Source: Qipengyuania_C sp046254955 (GTDB lineage: Bacteria; Pseudomonadota; Alphaproteobacteria; Sphingomonadales; Sphingomonadaceae). Taken from it: a DNA stretch of 64,000 nucleotides. Below the pieces are notes generated by a model. It worked only from the letters and a program-made list of their open reading frames with translations. It did no database searches and was not told the DNA's origin. How positions within the stretch are numbered: the stretch's first letter is position 1; each line of letters opens with the position of its first letter. The DNA lies in the NCBI RefSeq assembly GCF_046254955.1, contig NZ_JBJXRG010000001.1, positions 930,001 through 994,000 of the forward strand. Direction: 5' to 3'. Below are positions 17,044 to 24,466 of this stretch, piece by piece. The translations under genes and the position numbers were made by a program.

Positions 17044-17723
17044 ATTCTGTCCCAAAGCCTGAAATATAGCCCGTAATTGCAGCGATATTCTTCGTGATGA
17101 CGCTGGTGATGGCTGGCCGTTATCAGCCAGCTTCCTAACGGCGAGTGAACCAGTCGGCGCGGAAACATCTCCCAGCCCATGTGATTGGTCACACCCATAA
17201 TCGTCATCACCAACAAGACCACCCCCAGCATCGCGACGTGAATCGGGATCGCCATTACCAACAGAGGGATCACGATCGCACCGGTTACCGCCTCATAGGG
17301 ATGGAAGCTCATCGCGGCCCAAGCCGTCGGCGGGCGGCTGGCGTGATGGACCGCATGCATTGCCTTGAATAGGCGCGGCGCGTGCATCAACCGGTGGGTC
17401 CAATAAAACCAGGTATCGTGCAGCAAGAGATAGATCAGCGGCGCAAGCGGCAGATACCACAGTGGGTAGGCACCCCACTCGGTATAGATCTGGGTCCATC
17501 CGCGCTCCTGCCAGCCCCATGCGACAATTCCCGCCGGCGCTCCATATATCGCTGCCGATGCGAGCGACCAGCCGATTTCCCGGCCGATCTGCGGTTTCAG
17601 CGCTGCGTGATAGCCGGGGCGCAGCCTGCCGGTGAGCCAGGCGAAGAACCCGCTCGAGGCGAGATAGCGCAGCGCGACAATGGCCGTCATAGCCAAGGCG
17701 GAAAGGATGATCGCAGCGACCAT
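17004..17723 (-). CDS. Sterol desaturase / fatty acid hydroxylase family protein
   Basis: 239 residues, an integral-membrane di-iron enzyme. The histidine clusters of the family are present: HDTWFYWTHRLMH (first box), HAVHH (HxxHH) and HHQRHH. Membrane helices flank them (for example GAIVIPLLVMAIPIHVAMLGVVLLVM). It hydroxylates or desaturates a lipid or carotenoid-like substrate using O2, but the exact substrate cannot be read from the sequence. Carotenoid hydroxylases (CrtZ) are shorter, and no other carotenoid genes are nearby. The DUF2141 gene begins inside its 3' end. Confidence 0.9.
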   Translation of the reverse strand: MVAAIILSALAMTAIVALRYLASSGFFAWLTGRLRPGYHAALKPQIGREIGWSLASAAIYGAPAGIVAWGWQERGWTQIYTEWGAYPLWYLPLAPLIYLLLHDTWFYWTHRLMHAPRLFKAMHAVHHASRPPTAWAAMSFHPYEAVTGAIVIPLLVMAIPIHVAMLGVVLLVMTIMGVTNHMGWEMFPRRLVHSPLGSWLITASHHQRHHEEYRCNYGLYFRLWDRICKTDKGLSDNFA

Positions 17724-17780
17724 GTCTGCGCCTTAGCGCGGCGCGTATCACAAGGCGACGGGTCTATTCACTGTTTCGCA

Positions 17781-18284
17781 CTATTCGCCGCCTCCCCAGG
17801 GCGCGCAGTCGGGATCGAGCGCGACCGTCATCCGGCGCATGGCTGCGCGCGACAGGCGCTCGATTTCGGCCTTGCGCCGCGCCGCATTGAGCGGTTGGAG
17901 CGGGGCGGGGCGCAATATCTCGGCATCGTAGCTATCGGCTACGACCACACCGCAACAATCGGGCTGGTAGTCCGGCCCTTCCAGGGGGCTGCGATCGAGA
18001 TCAGGCGGTACGCCCCAATAAAAGCGGTCGCAATGTTCGAGATAGTCGGGCCATTTCCCGTCACCCAGCATATCGCCGCGTTGGACCTTGATCTCCACGA
18101 TGATGACCTTGCCCTTGGCATCGATCCCCATGAGATCTGCCCGGCGACCGCCGCGCAGCGGCATCTCGGGCAGGCACCAGATATCATTGCGCGCAAACAG
18201 GCGCATGATGCCCCGCGCAACACCCCGGGCGTCGAGAGGCAGGGCGGCATCCAGCAATTGCGAATCAGCGTTCGGCTCCATCAC
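17781..18284 (-). CDS. mmcB: MmcB family DNA-repair nuclease
   Basis: 167 residues, the usual length. MmcB is an alphaproteobacterial, SOS-associated protein known from Caulobacter (resistance to mitomycin C). The PD-(D/E)xK-like core is visible: Asp50 in RRADLMGID and Glu64-x-Lys66 in VIIVEIKVQRGD, followed by DYLEHCDRFYWGVP. It probably cuts or processes damaged DNA. No LexA box was recognised by eye upstream. It precedes a hypothetical gene on the same strand but is separated from it by 82 bases. It is the last chromosomal enzyme gene before the tRNA-Arg element. Confidence 0.9.
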   Translation of the reverse strand: MMEPNADSQLLDAALPLDARGVARGIMRLFARNDIWCLPEMPLRGGRRADLMGIDAKGKVIIVEIKVQRGDMLGDGKWPDYLEHCDRFYWGVPPDLDRSPLEGPDYQPDCCGVVVADSYDAEILRPAPLQPLNAARRKAEIERLSRAAMRRMTVALDPDCAPWGGGE

Positions 18285-18366
18285 ACCCTGTTGGAACAGA
18301 ACGGGAACTCGGTCAAGCTGCTGCGGGACGGCTAGTTGTCCGCCTGCGCGACGTTGCTGGCTCGGC

Positions 18367-18756
18367 TCAGGTCTCGACCAGATCCAGGACGGCCGAGCGA
18401 GCCTTGAAGAACTCTCGCCACAAGGTCACGGCCGCCGCCGTCGGATCGCGGCCTTCGGTTTCAATCTGCTGGAGCGCGGACAGGCCGGGCGCGAGCATCG
18501 CCGAGATATCCTCGATTGCCCGCCAGATCAGCGCCTGCCGGAATGCCGGTGAGGCCTTTGCCTTGTCGATGAAGCCGATCACCCGGTTGTCGAGCCGCTC
18601 GCTTCCCAGCTGACCGAGCAGTGCCACCTCGTGCGCCTTGTCGTGGATTGTCTTCCACGCCCGGCAAAAGTCGGGCGACAGCGGCAGCTCGAGCGAGAGC
18701 TCGGCCGGCACGGCCACTTCGCGATCAATCGGGAACTCTTGGTTTAGCGAACTCAT
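18367..18756 (-). CDS. Hypothetical protein, mostly helical
   Basis: 129 residues. No family is recognised with confidence. The sequence is rich in amphipathic helix (FCRAWKTIHDKAHEVALLGQLGSERLDNRV and DISAMLAPGLSALQQIETEG). There is no signal peptide, metal motif or membrane segment, so it is probably a cytoplasmic protein. Codon use matches the chromosome rather than the adjoining element. It is reported as real because of its consistent coding character and its place between mmcB and the tRNA. Confidence 0.65.
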   Translation of the reverse strand: MSSLNQEFPIDREVAVPAELSLELPLSPDFCRAWKTIHDKAHEVALLGQLGSERLDNRVIGFIDKAKASPAFRQALIWRAIEDISAMLAPGLSALQQIETEGRDPTAAAVTLWREFFKARSAVLDLVET

Positions 18757-18897
18757 GACGATTCACAGGACTAGACCTGCGGCATTGCCAAATCCCTAAT
18801 GCGCGGCTCGGTTTTGTTAACCTGGATAATGGGGCTTCCGCTGCCATGGGGGCTTTGCTAAGCGCCCGCCTCCGGCATTGGCCCGATAGCGGCCGCG

Positions 18898-18975
<78 letters not shown>

Positions 18976-19292
18976 TAAATCAATGACTTAGGAAATTTGC
19001 GTCCTGTTCGTACGAAATGGGTACGGAAAACAGGGGGTAGATTCCACTTGTATTGCCAGTGCGAAGGACTAGTTATCCGGGTCTGCGATTCTGTTCGATC
19101 GGTATCGTTGCAAGCCAAGCGGACGCCCCGACTTAAGTCTAAAAAGACTCAGTCTGTGTGGTTTTCGAATCGAGGGCATGGGTTGCTGATTCCGTTTATT
19201 TCTTTTTGACCCTTGGCGGGCACTATGAGCTTGCCGGTGGGTTGCTCCAGCGATACGGAATCGATCGTTAGATGGTCTGGGGAGGGTGCGGA
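18976..19292. other. Left-end non-coding region of the element
   Basis: About 317 bases without a convincing gene. An imperfect inverted repeat lies at 19003-19034: CCTGTTCGTAC facing GTACGGAAAACAGG. It might bind integrase or excisionase, or form a terminator. A 70-codon frame at 18997-19209 lacks a ribosome site and looks non-coding. Confidence 0.5.
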
Positions 19293-19496
19293 TTGGCTGA
19301 CAAGGACGAGAAAGAGAGCATGATTTTGGAAGCGACAAGCGCGATAAAGAGTAAGGAAGCAATTGTTGCTTGCGTGCCAGAAGACGGGTGCGATGTTTCA
19401 ATATCACTCGGTGCCGAAACTCTCCAGCAAATCGAGAAGCTGGAGCGCTATGCTATACTGGCAGGTCACCGCATAGGTGAATTTCGCGTAGGTTAA
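19293..19496 (+). CDS. Small hypothetical cargo protein
   Basis: 67 residues starting with TTG at 19293. This start was chosen because a strong GGGGAGGG (19279-19286) precedes it by six bases; an ATG at 19320 is also possible. The product begins ADKDEKESMILEATSA. It contains two short segments, VACVPEDGCDVSISLGAETLQ and QIEKLERYAILAGHRIGEF, predicted as strand then helix. It has no recognised family. It lies 24 bases upstream of the 540-residue protein on the same strand, so the two are probably an operon. It could be a partner, inhibitor or sensor for the larger protein, but this is only inferred from position. Confidence 0.6.
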   Translation: MADKDEKESMILEATSAIKSKEAIVACVPEDGCDVSISLGAETLQQIEKLERYAILAGHRIGEFRVG

Positions 19497-19520
19497 GGTC
19501 TGGTCGCGCCTGACTGAATT

Positions 19521-21143
19521 GTGCTGTCGAACGCGCAAATTATCCCTCTTCATGAGGAGGGGGCCTGGGATCGCCTGAGAAGCGTTATCGGGCCGTCGAG
19601 CGAGAATCCTTTGTTGGCCAACCTAATGGCCACGGCTCATCAATCTGGTTGTAATTTCGCGATTATCGAGACCCCATATATCGATAGGGACTTCTCGGCT
19701 TCGTTCACAGCGTTCTATGCCTCTCTCTTTCGGCCATACAAAAAGCTCTGCAGGCGCATTCACCTCTTCTCGACTGATCTTTCAGAGGCGTTCTCGCAAG
19801 ACAGTCCGTTGGCAATCTCGACTGCCCTAGAAGATGCAGCCCAACATTATATTGGCTATGTGGTGCTGAGGCCGCTGACGCACGCTCCAGTCAGTCATGC
19901 CTTTCTAGCCCATGCGGCATTATGCCCGGAACAGGCAGAAGAAATTTCAGTCCGATCTGTCCATGAAGTGCACCTTTTGGGTGCGTCCCTACATATCGTT
20001 GGCTTCCCTCTCACACAACAAGATACGAGAGTAGGGGCATGCGCGCAGGCTTCGATATGGATGGCAAGCCGCCACTTTCATTTGAAACACAAGGGGCCAT
20101 GGGTTTCACTTCCGGAAATTACGTCAAGCGCCCTCAGGCCAACCGACTCCGCGATTACCAGATCACTGCCCGCCGGGTCAGATTACTTGACTTCGGACAA
20201 CATGGTCCGAGCGTTGCGCGCCATGGGGCGACACCCGGTCTTCTATGCCCCTCAACCAACAGAATCTGGCGATCTCTGGGGTTTTGATCCACGGGATGTG
20301 ATTTGCCAGTATGTAGATTCAGGAATACCCGTCATTCTCGGATTGAACGATGGACAAGCTGTTGGTCACGCTGTTGTCGCAGTTGGCGCAGTCCGGGGCG
20401 AATCCGTTGTGTCGGATGGGGAAGGAAAGACCCATTCGCAGGCAGCGTATTGCTCACATCTTCTCGTCATGGATGATCAGCGCGGAGCGTATCTGCGCTT
20501 GCCTACAGAAGCCCCTTCAGAAGAAGCGCTTCCCTTCAACTTGCGAGAGCATTTGCGGTTCATAATTGTTCCTCTTCCCCACAAGGTTTTCATGACACCT
20601 GAAGTGGCGGAGCTGATCGCTCGTGGGCTTATTGATAGTATCGCAACCCAGCTCCCGAACCTGCGCTCACAATTGCCGGAGGACGAGCAATCTTCATGGC
20701 CGCCCGAGCCGGACTTTTACGGTTCTGCGGTGGCCGGGGAACTAGTCGCCCGCACATATCTAACCTATGGGTGGAAGTACAAGGCAAGGGCTCTCCGCAA
20801 CAACACGTGTGAACAACTGAAATACGAAGTCATTCGAAGAGACTTCCCAAAGTACGTCTGGGTGACCGAATTTTCTTATCCGAATGAGGCGGACTCGATC
20901 GATCCCTGTTCGAGAATAGTTCGTGCGCACGTGGTCACCGATGCGACAGGATCTAGATTTTGGGAAAGCCATTTGATTGCCGACACCCCTGGCGTGGTAG
21001 CCGCTTGGGATTTTGATCCTCAAGACAACGCCGAATCCGCGCGACAGTCATTGACCCTAGTAACGGTGCACAACCCCTATTTTCCGAAGATACGCGGATC
21101 GCAAGACTTTGAGGCTTGCGCCATTGAACCTGCCACGGAATGA
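19521..21143 (+). CDS. 540-residue cargo protein with papain/C39-like triad
   Basis: 540 residues from a GTG at 19521 that directly follows an in-frame stop. No known family is recognised. A central region looks like a C39/papain-type cysteine peptidase: Cys174 in TRVGACAQASIWMASRHF at a helix start, His283 in GQAVGHAVVAVGAV on a strand, and Asp318/Asp319 in HLLVMDDQRGAYLRL. Between them sits DSGIPVILGLNDG, as in the C39 fold. The N-terminal 165 residues and the C-terminal 190 residues match nothing known to me. There is no signal peptide or membrane segment, so it should act in the cytoplasm. GC and codon use are lower than in the chromosome. A processing, toxin or defence role is possible. 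Confidence 0.8.
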   Translation: MLSNAQIIPLHEEGAWDRLRSVIGPSSENPLLANLMATAHQSGCNFAIIETPYIDRDFSASFTAFYASLFRPYKKLCRRIHLFSTDLSEAFSQDSPLAISTALEDAAQHYIGYVVLRPLTHAPVSHAFLAHAALCPEQAEEISVRSVHEVHLLGASLHIVGFPLTQQDTRVGACAQASIWMASRHFHLKHKGPWVSLPEITSSALRPTDSAITRSLPAGSDYLTSDNMVRALRAMGRHPVFYAPQPTESGDLWGFDPRDVICQYVDSGIPVILGLNDGQAVGHAVVAVGAVRGESVVSDGEGKTHSQAAYCSHLLVMDDQRGAYLRLPTEAPSEEALPFNLREHLRFIIVPLPHKVFMTPEVAELIARGLIDSIATQLPNLRSQLPEDEQSSWPPEPDFYGSAVAGELVARTYLTYGWKYKARALRNNTCEQLKYEVIRRDFPKYVWVTEFSYPNEADSIDPCSRIVRAHVVTDATGSRFWESHLIADTPGVVAAWDFDPQDNAESARQSLTLVTVHNPYFPKIRGSQDFEACAIEPATE

Positions 21144-21227
21144 GGTCTGCGTCGCTCGCCCTTCATCGTTGGAGACTGGCACTCCATCCCCCCTCGCGAC
21201 TTCGCTATCCCTCCATATCCGTTGGCA

Positions 21228-21923
21228 TCACGAGGCCGTTTTCTTGCCTTCTTGCTTCGCGATATGCACTAAATCGGCCCAGTACGCGCTCAGATACGGA
21301 GCGAGCCTATCGAACGTTTGCCTTAGGCCTGAAAGCGGCTCCCCAGCGACCCAGTTAGAGTTGTTACGGGAGAGGGCGATGGTAGCCTTTCCAGAATGCT
21401 TGATGCAGTTATTCAGCATACGGAGTTCATCCATCTCGCGAGCTCCAAAGGCTCGCAAAACGAAGGGGAAAGAGGTTTTTACATAATTCCAATTGGAAAG
21501 GCGCCTACTTTGAGTTTGTGGAAAGAGTCTGCTTAGCAGATCCGTCCTAGCCAATTCCAAGTCCCTATAGGCCAGTATTAGCTGCAGCTGGGCAGCCGTC
21601 TCAAGTGCGCGACCAAGTGTAAGCGTGCGTCCGCTAACAATCCCCAATTCGTCTCTTAGCGTGATAAACTCATCTACATCGCTCGATGTTTGGTACTGTT
21701 GCCACAAATGTCCTTCTTCATTTTGCGAATCTAATAGTTCACTCTCCAAAGGCGTGATAAGGCGCGCAAAGAGACGAGTGTTCTCGCTCAGGGCGGGAAA
21801 AGCGCACAAGTCCGGGTACGCTGAGAAGTACCTTTCCGCACTGTGGGGCGTCCTTGGCACCCTTCTAATCCGAAGCGCTTCCGCGCTAACTAGTTCTTCT
21901 TTAGCCATCGTCCGCCGAAGCAT
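21228..21923 (-). CDS. Helical hypothetical protein of the element
   Basis: 231 residues from the ATG at 21923; an ATG at 21908 is an alternative. Mostly alpha-helical. It carries an RMLNNCIKHSG segment (around 165-175 from the N-terminus), a pattern seen in helical HEPN-like or MAE-type proteins, but the signature RNase residues of HEPN (R-x4-6-H) are not clearly present. It lies only three bases after the stop of the upstream small gene, so it is probably the last gene of the minus-strand operon. It converges on the 540-residue gene with an 84-base gap. GC is low. Function is unknown. Confidence 0.75.
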   Translation of the reverse strand: MLRRTMAKEELVSAEALRIRRVPRTPHSAERYFSAYPDLCAFPALSENTRLFARLITPLESELLDSQNEEGHLWQQYQTSSDVDEFITLRDELGIVSGRTLTLGRALETAAQLQLILAYRDLELARTDLLSRLFPQTQSRRLSNWNYVKTSFPFVLRAFGAREMDELRMLNNCIKHSGKATIALSRNNSNWVAGEPLSGLRQTFDRLAPYLSAYWADLVHIAKQEGKKTAS

Positions 21924-21926
21924 AAT

Positions 21927-22181
21927 TTAACCCAAAGGATTGTCTGCGGCTATTCGCACTAAATGCAATAGCTGGCCAAGGCCACCAGCGCGCGCCCCAT
22001 GCTTCCAAGCATTACGATTACCCTTAGGCGCGCCCGGATTGGTCCCGCCGTGCATCCTGCACCGCTTCCGACCGCTCACCGCTGGAGATTGGCACTCCGT
22101 TCCCCTCCGTGTCCGCGCCAAGCATCGCGGGGCCCGTGCCAGCTGTTCCGGTTGCATGGGATTGTTCGTCTGATTTTGCAT
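21927..22181 (-). CDS. HGG-motif small protein of phage/element type
   Basis: 84 residues from the ATG at 22181, chosen because of an excellent GGGGAGGGG ribosome site. It has a cysteine/histidine cluster (CLARTRRGTECQSPAVSGRKRCRMHGG), which may bind zinc. This is followed by GAPKGNRNAWKHGARA. The C..C..C..H pattern with HGG-x-GAPxGNxNAxKHG is a recognisable element-encoded family of unknown function. Its first 158 bases overlap the 3' end of the 22024-22695 gene in another frame. It probably has a nucleic-acid-binding role, which is inferred only from the motif. Confidence 0.75.
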   Translation of the reverse strand: MQNQTNNPMQPEQLARAPRCLARTRRGTECQSPAVSGRKRCRMHGGTNPGAPKGNRNAWKHGARAGGLGQLLHLVRIAADNPLG

Positions 22182-22695
22182 TCTGCCCCTCCCCCCGATG
22201 CTGGTGGAATTGATCGGCAACCACGGCTTGCCCGCCTTCATTCACTTGAACGTGTTTAACCGTTTGCTCACGCGGCTGGTGCAGTCTTGCCAGAGCTTCC
22301 AGCGTTGTTCGACAATTGCTTTGTGCCCTCAATGCCAGCCGCATATAGCGCTCGGCTGCGTCAAAATACTGCCCCATGTTCTGCTTGGATCGCATCGCAA
22401 GCTCGGTGAAAAGTGCATCGAGTGTCACAGCTTGCGCGGCTAGAAGTTGGCTCGAAAGTTCCTTGTCGCCGCACTTTGCAGACTTGAGAATCTCGGCAAG
22501 CACTTCAGTGTTGTCCATAATCGAAGGCGTGTTCGTGTCGCCAAAAAGATAGCCAGCCGCGCTGCCTGCGACTTGAGCATGGCGCACACCCGGACGAAGG
22601 CTCAAGCGCGCCACTGTTTTGAGAGGCTCCTCGCCCTTCACCGCCTTTACTTCAAGCGCGTCTGCCGCCTTCTTTTTGCCTGTTCGCTTAGTCAT
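22024..22695 (-). CDS. Element-encoded hypothetical protein
   Basis: 223 residues from the ATG at 22695, which overlaps the stop of the HUH gene (ATGA). The frame continues further 5' but is not needed. Residues 50-150 contain an IMDNTEVLAEILKSAKCGDKELSSQLL region and a helical segment NMGQYFDAAERYMRLALRAQSNC. This is followed by KHVQVNEGGQAVVADQFH, all typical of alphaproteobacterial phage/island hypothetical proteins. The last 50 residues are low-complexity, which fits a tail that is also read in a second frame by the HGG gene. Function is unknown. It is co-translated with the HUH endonuclease and may assist replication. Confidence 0.72.
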   Translation of the reverse strand: MTKRTGKKKAADALEVKAVKGEEPLKTVARLSLRPGVRHAQVAGSAAGYLFGDTNTPSIMDNTEVLAEILKSAKCGDKELSSQLLAAQAVTLDALFTELAMRSKQNMGQYFDAAERYMRLALRAQSNCRTTLEALARLHQPREQTVKHVQVNEGGQAVVADQFHQHRGEGQNAKSDEQSHATGTAGTGPAMLGADTEGNGVPISSGERSEAVQDARRDQSGRA

Positions 22696-23513
22696 TGCCT
22701 TCCCCAACTTGCTCTCGCTGCTTTCCCGATGTTCTGCGAAGTGCTGCAACGCCGCCCCAAGATCAGCCCTTGTGGCTTAACTAGCTCCAAACCTGCCGAT
22801 TGCACCGCCACCTCGTCTGCCCCTTTCATGAGATAGTTGAGAGCTGCTTGGCGATTGGCGAAGTGCAATTGCGGATTGCTGCTTTCCAAGCCTAGCCGCC
22901 CACCTATCGGATCGCTTCGAATGATGCTTTTGGAATAGGCGCGCCCCGTCATCTGGCGCAGCCATCTCTTTTGCGCGGCTGGTAACTGGCTCACGACGCA
23001 CGCGGGAATGTGAATAAGGATATGGCAATGCCAACCTTTGCCGCCCGCATTCTCATGTACCCAGAGCCAAGCAGTCCTGTGGCCTCTGCGAGCGAGCCAC
23101 TTTGTTAGCCTGTCAATGAACGTCCCTGTCGCCCTTGCCATGCCCTCTAGGGCCACACCAGCCGCCTTCCAGTGGATTGAAACCATTCGTGTGAAAGGTA
23201 AACCGATTGCGGCGCTGTGGCTCTCAGCGGCCTTCAAATTGGCAATCTGAGCTCGTGTGAGTGTTTGGCTTGGTCTGTCCGCTCTATTGCGCGCACCGCC
23301 CCTGCCTGTTGCCTTAGGACAATTGGCTGCCTCACTTAGAGGTAACCTAGTTATTGCAGATCGCGTGCCAATCGCCGGAACGCACCGTTTTCCACCGCTT
23401 ACGAACGGGCCAGCTCCCTTTGAGACTTCACTGTTTTGCCAATCCGGTGAAGTTTCAAACGGGCAGCCATGCGAGGCGCTGGCATATTCACCCCGCATGG
23501 CCGCAACCGTCAT
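22692..23513 (-). CDS. HUH-type endonuclease (replication protein-like)
   Basis: 273 residues. The HUH motif H162-C-H164-I-L-I sits in GKGWHCHILIHIP. The tyrosine motif Y227-x-x-K230 lies in AALNYLMKGAD, which is the single-tyrosine layout of Rep-type rolling-circle initiators. An N-terminal TRMVSIHWKAAGV may be the first Rep motif. Such proteins nick one strand at an origin and stay covalently attached through the tyrosine. It lies in the overlapping minus-strand operon, with ATGA overlaps on both sides. It suggests that the excised element can replicate by itself. The first 80 residues are of doubtful coding character, so a later start is possible. Confidence 0.78.
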   Translation of the reverse strand: MTVAAMRGEYASASHGCPFETSPDWQNSEVSKGAGPFVSGGKRCVPAIGTRSAITRLPLSEAANCPKATGRGGARNRADRPSQTLTRAQIANLKAAESHSAAIGLPFTRMVSIHWKAAGVALEGMARATGTFIDRLTKWLARRGHRTAWLWVHENAGGKGWHCHILIHIPACVVSQLPAAQKRWLRQMTGRAYSKSIIRSDPIGGRLGLESSNPQLHFANRQAALNYLMKGADEVAVQSAGLELVKPQGLILGRRCSTSQNIGKAARASWGRQ

Positions 23514-23821
23514 TTGAGCGCCTCTTTGCCGCGTTCGGTCAAAGCCAAAACCGCCGCCATTTTGCCGCTTGGATTCCGGCGTCGTTCGCCCGTTGCAGCG
23601 ATTAGCCCCATTGCCTTCAATTCGGAAAAGCGCGGCTGGAGCTGCGAAGGGTGCGCCTTTGCGCTGGAAGTGACTTCCAAAGGCGTTCCGGTGCCTAGCT
23701 TGGCTAGGGTGGCGAGCGCTTTCCTTCGCAGGCTCTTGGCATTGGGCGCTATCACCTTGGCCGCATCCTGCGATGTGCCGTCTTGCCCCTTGCTTCCTGG
23801 AGTGTCGGGATAGGTGCTCAT
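23510..23821 (-). CDS. Winged-helix-like regulator of the element
   Basis: 103 residues from the ATG at 23821, chosen for its AGGGAGG site and its ATGA overlap with the upstream gene. The N-terminus MSTYPDTPGSKGQDGTSQDAA is typical of alphaproteobacterial element proteins. This is followed by a winged-helix-like stretch: LRRKALATLAKLGTGTPLEV, then PRFSELKAMGLIAATGERRR and a wing NPSGKMAAVLALT. It probably binds DNA. It ends overlapping the start of the HUH gene, so it may control that gene's expression. Confidence 0.7.
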   Translation of the reverse strand: MSTYPDTPGSKGQDGTSQDAAKVIAPNAKSLRRKALATLAKLGTGTPLEVTSSAKAHPSQLQPRFSELKAMGLIAATGERRRNPSGKMAAVLALTERGKEALK

Positions 23822-24021
23822 TGTGCGCCTCCCTTTGCCAAAGGCGGCAGCTCGAATCGTTCTAAGAGCTTTGCAAGCCAATCGCTCTGCTTCTCGCTCA
23901 TGGGCGCGGGATCGACCGCTATCTGGCCAAGAAACTGCCCCGCCTTGCGGGTGAGACGGTATCCACCATTTAGCAGCGCCAGGGCTGCCTCGCGCTGATT
24001 TGAAAAGGCTTTATTCGTCAT
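23818..24021 (-). CDS. Small element protein
   Basis: 67 residues from the ATG at 24021, which has GGGGAGAG five bases upstream; the longer frame upstream overlaps other genes and has no ribosome site. The sequence MTNKAFSNQREAALALLNGGYRLTR opens a helical domain, and KAGQFLGQIAVDPAPMSEKQSDWLAKLLERF follows. The second part resembles a short HTH or replication-accessory helix pair. No family is assigned. It overlaps the genes on both sides and is part of the tightly coupled operon. Confidence 0.6.
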   Translation of the reverse strand: MTNKAFSNQREAALALLNGGYRLTRKAGQFLGQIAVDPAPMSEKQSDWLAKLLERFELPPLAKGGAQ

Positions 24022-24205
24022 TAGCGCTCTCCCCATAGGCAAGGTGCGCAAAGGTGCGGGCCATCGATTGAGAGACGCAAAATCGTGCAATGAGGGTTTG
24101 CGTTTGCCGCGTTTGAGCGGTATTCGATTTATGCAACCAGCCGCCAAGTTGATTGCGCGAAGCCCCGGCCTGTACGCCGGGGTTTTGCTTATCCGCCATA
24201 ATCAT
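24011..24205 (-). CDS. Small element protein, overlapping
   Basis: 64 residues from the ATG at 24205, whose ATGA overlaps the AlpA-like gene stop and which has GGAGAGGG four to five bases upstream. The product (MIMADKQNPGVQAGASRNQ ... HLAYGESANDE) is polar, with no motif I recognise. Its 3' end overlaps the next gene by 11 bases. Because its start and ribosome site fit the pattern of this operon it is kept, but at modest confidence. Confidence 0.5.
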   Translation of the reverse strand: MIMADKQNPGVQAGASRNQLGGWLHKSNTAQTRQTQTLIARFCVSQSMARTFAHLAYGESANDE

Positions 24206-24390
24206 TCGCCCTCTCCGTAAGAGGGAAGGCTGGCCAAATAGGCCTCAAGCTCGGCAACAGGGATAAGCGTGCGCCGCCCTGCCTTTTTTGCGGTTAGCGA
24301 TTTAGATTTTAGCGCCTCATAGATCGCGCTGCGCGATAGTCCTGAAAGCTCAACCGCTTTGGGAATAGGGACTGCAAGTAGGGATTGCAT
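24202..24390 (-). CDS. AlpA/excisionase-like helix-turn-helix protein
   Basis: 62 residues from the ATG at 24390, with CAGGAGAAC just upstream. The sequence IPKAVELSGLSRSAIYEALKSKSLTAKKAGRRTLIPVAELEAYLASL is the MerR-like HTH of the AlpA / excisionase family. Such proteins bind attachment sites to direct excision or activate integrase genes. It is the first gene of the overlapping operon that leads to the HUH gene. It lies 76 bases downstream of the 226-residue gene, so it may have its own promoter in that gap. Confidence 0.85.
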   Translation of the reverse strand: MQSLLAVPIPKAVELSGLSRSAIYEALKSKSLTAKKAGRRTLIPVAELEAYLASLPSYGEGE

Positions 24391-24466
24391 TTTGTTCTCC
24401 TGTGCCTTGCCGCGTTGGTGCGGACACACAGGAACATGCCGATCGGTCGCGTCGGTAAAAGCTAGT

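Noticed and set aside
18997..19209. 70-codon frame just right of the tRNA-Arg
   Set aside because: No ribosome site, no domain, and it covers an inverted repeat near the attachment site.
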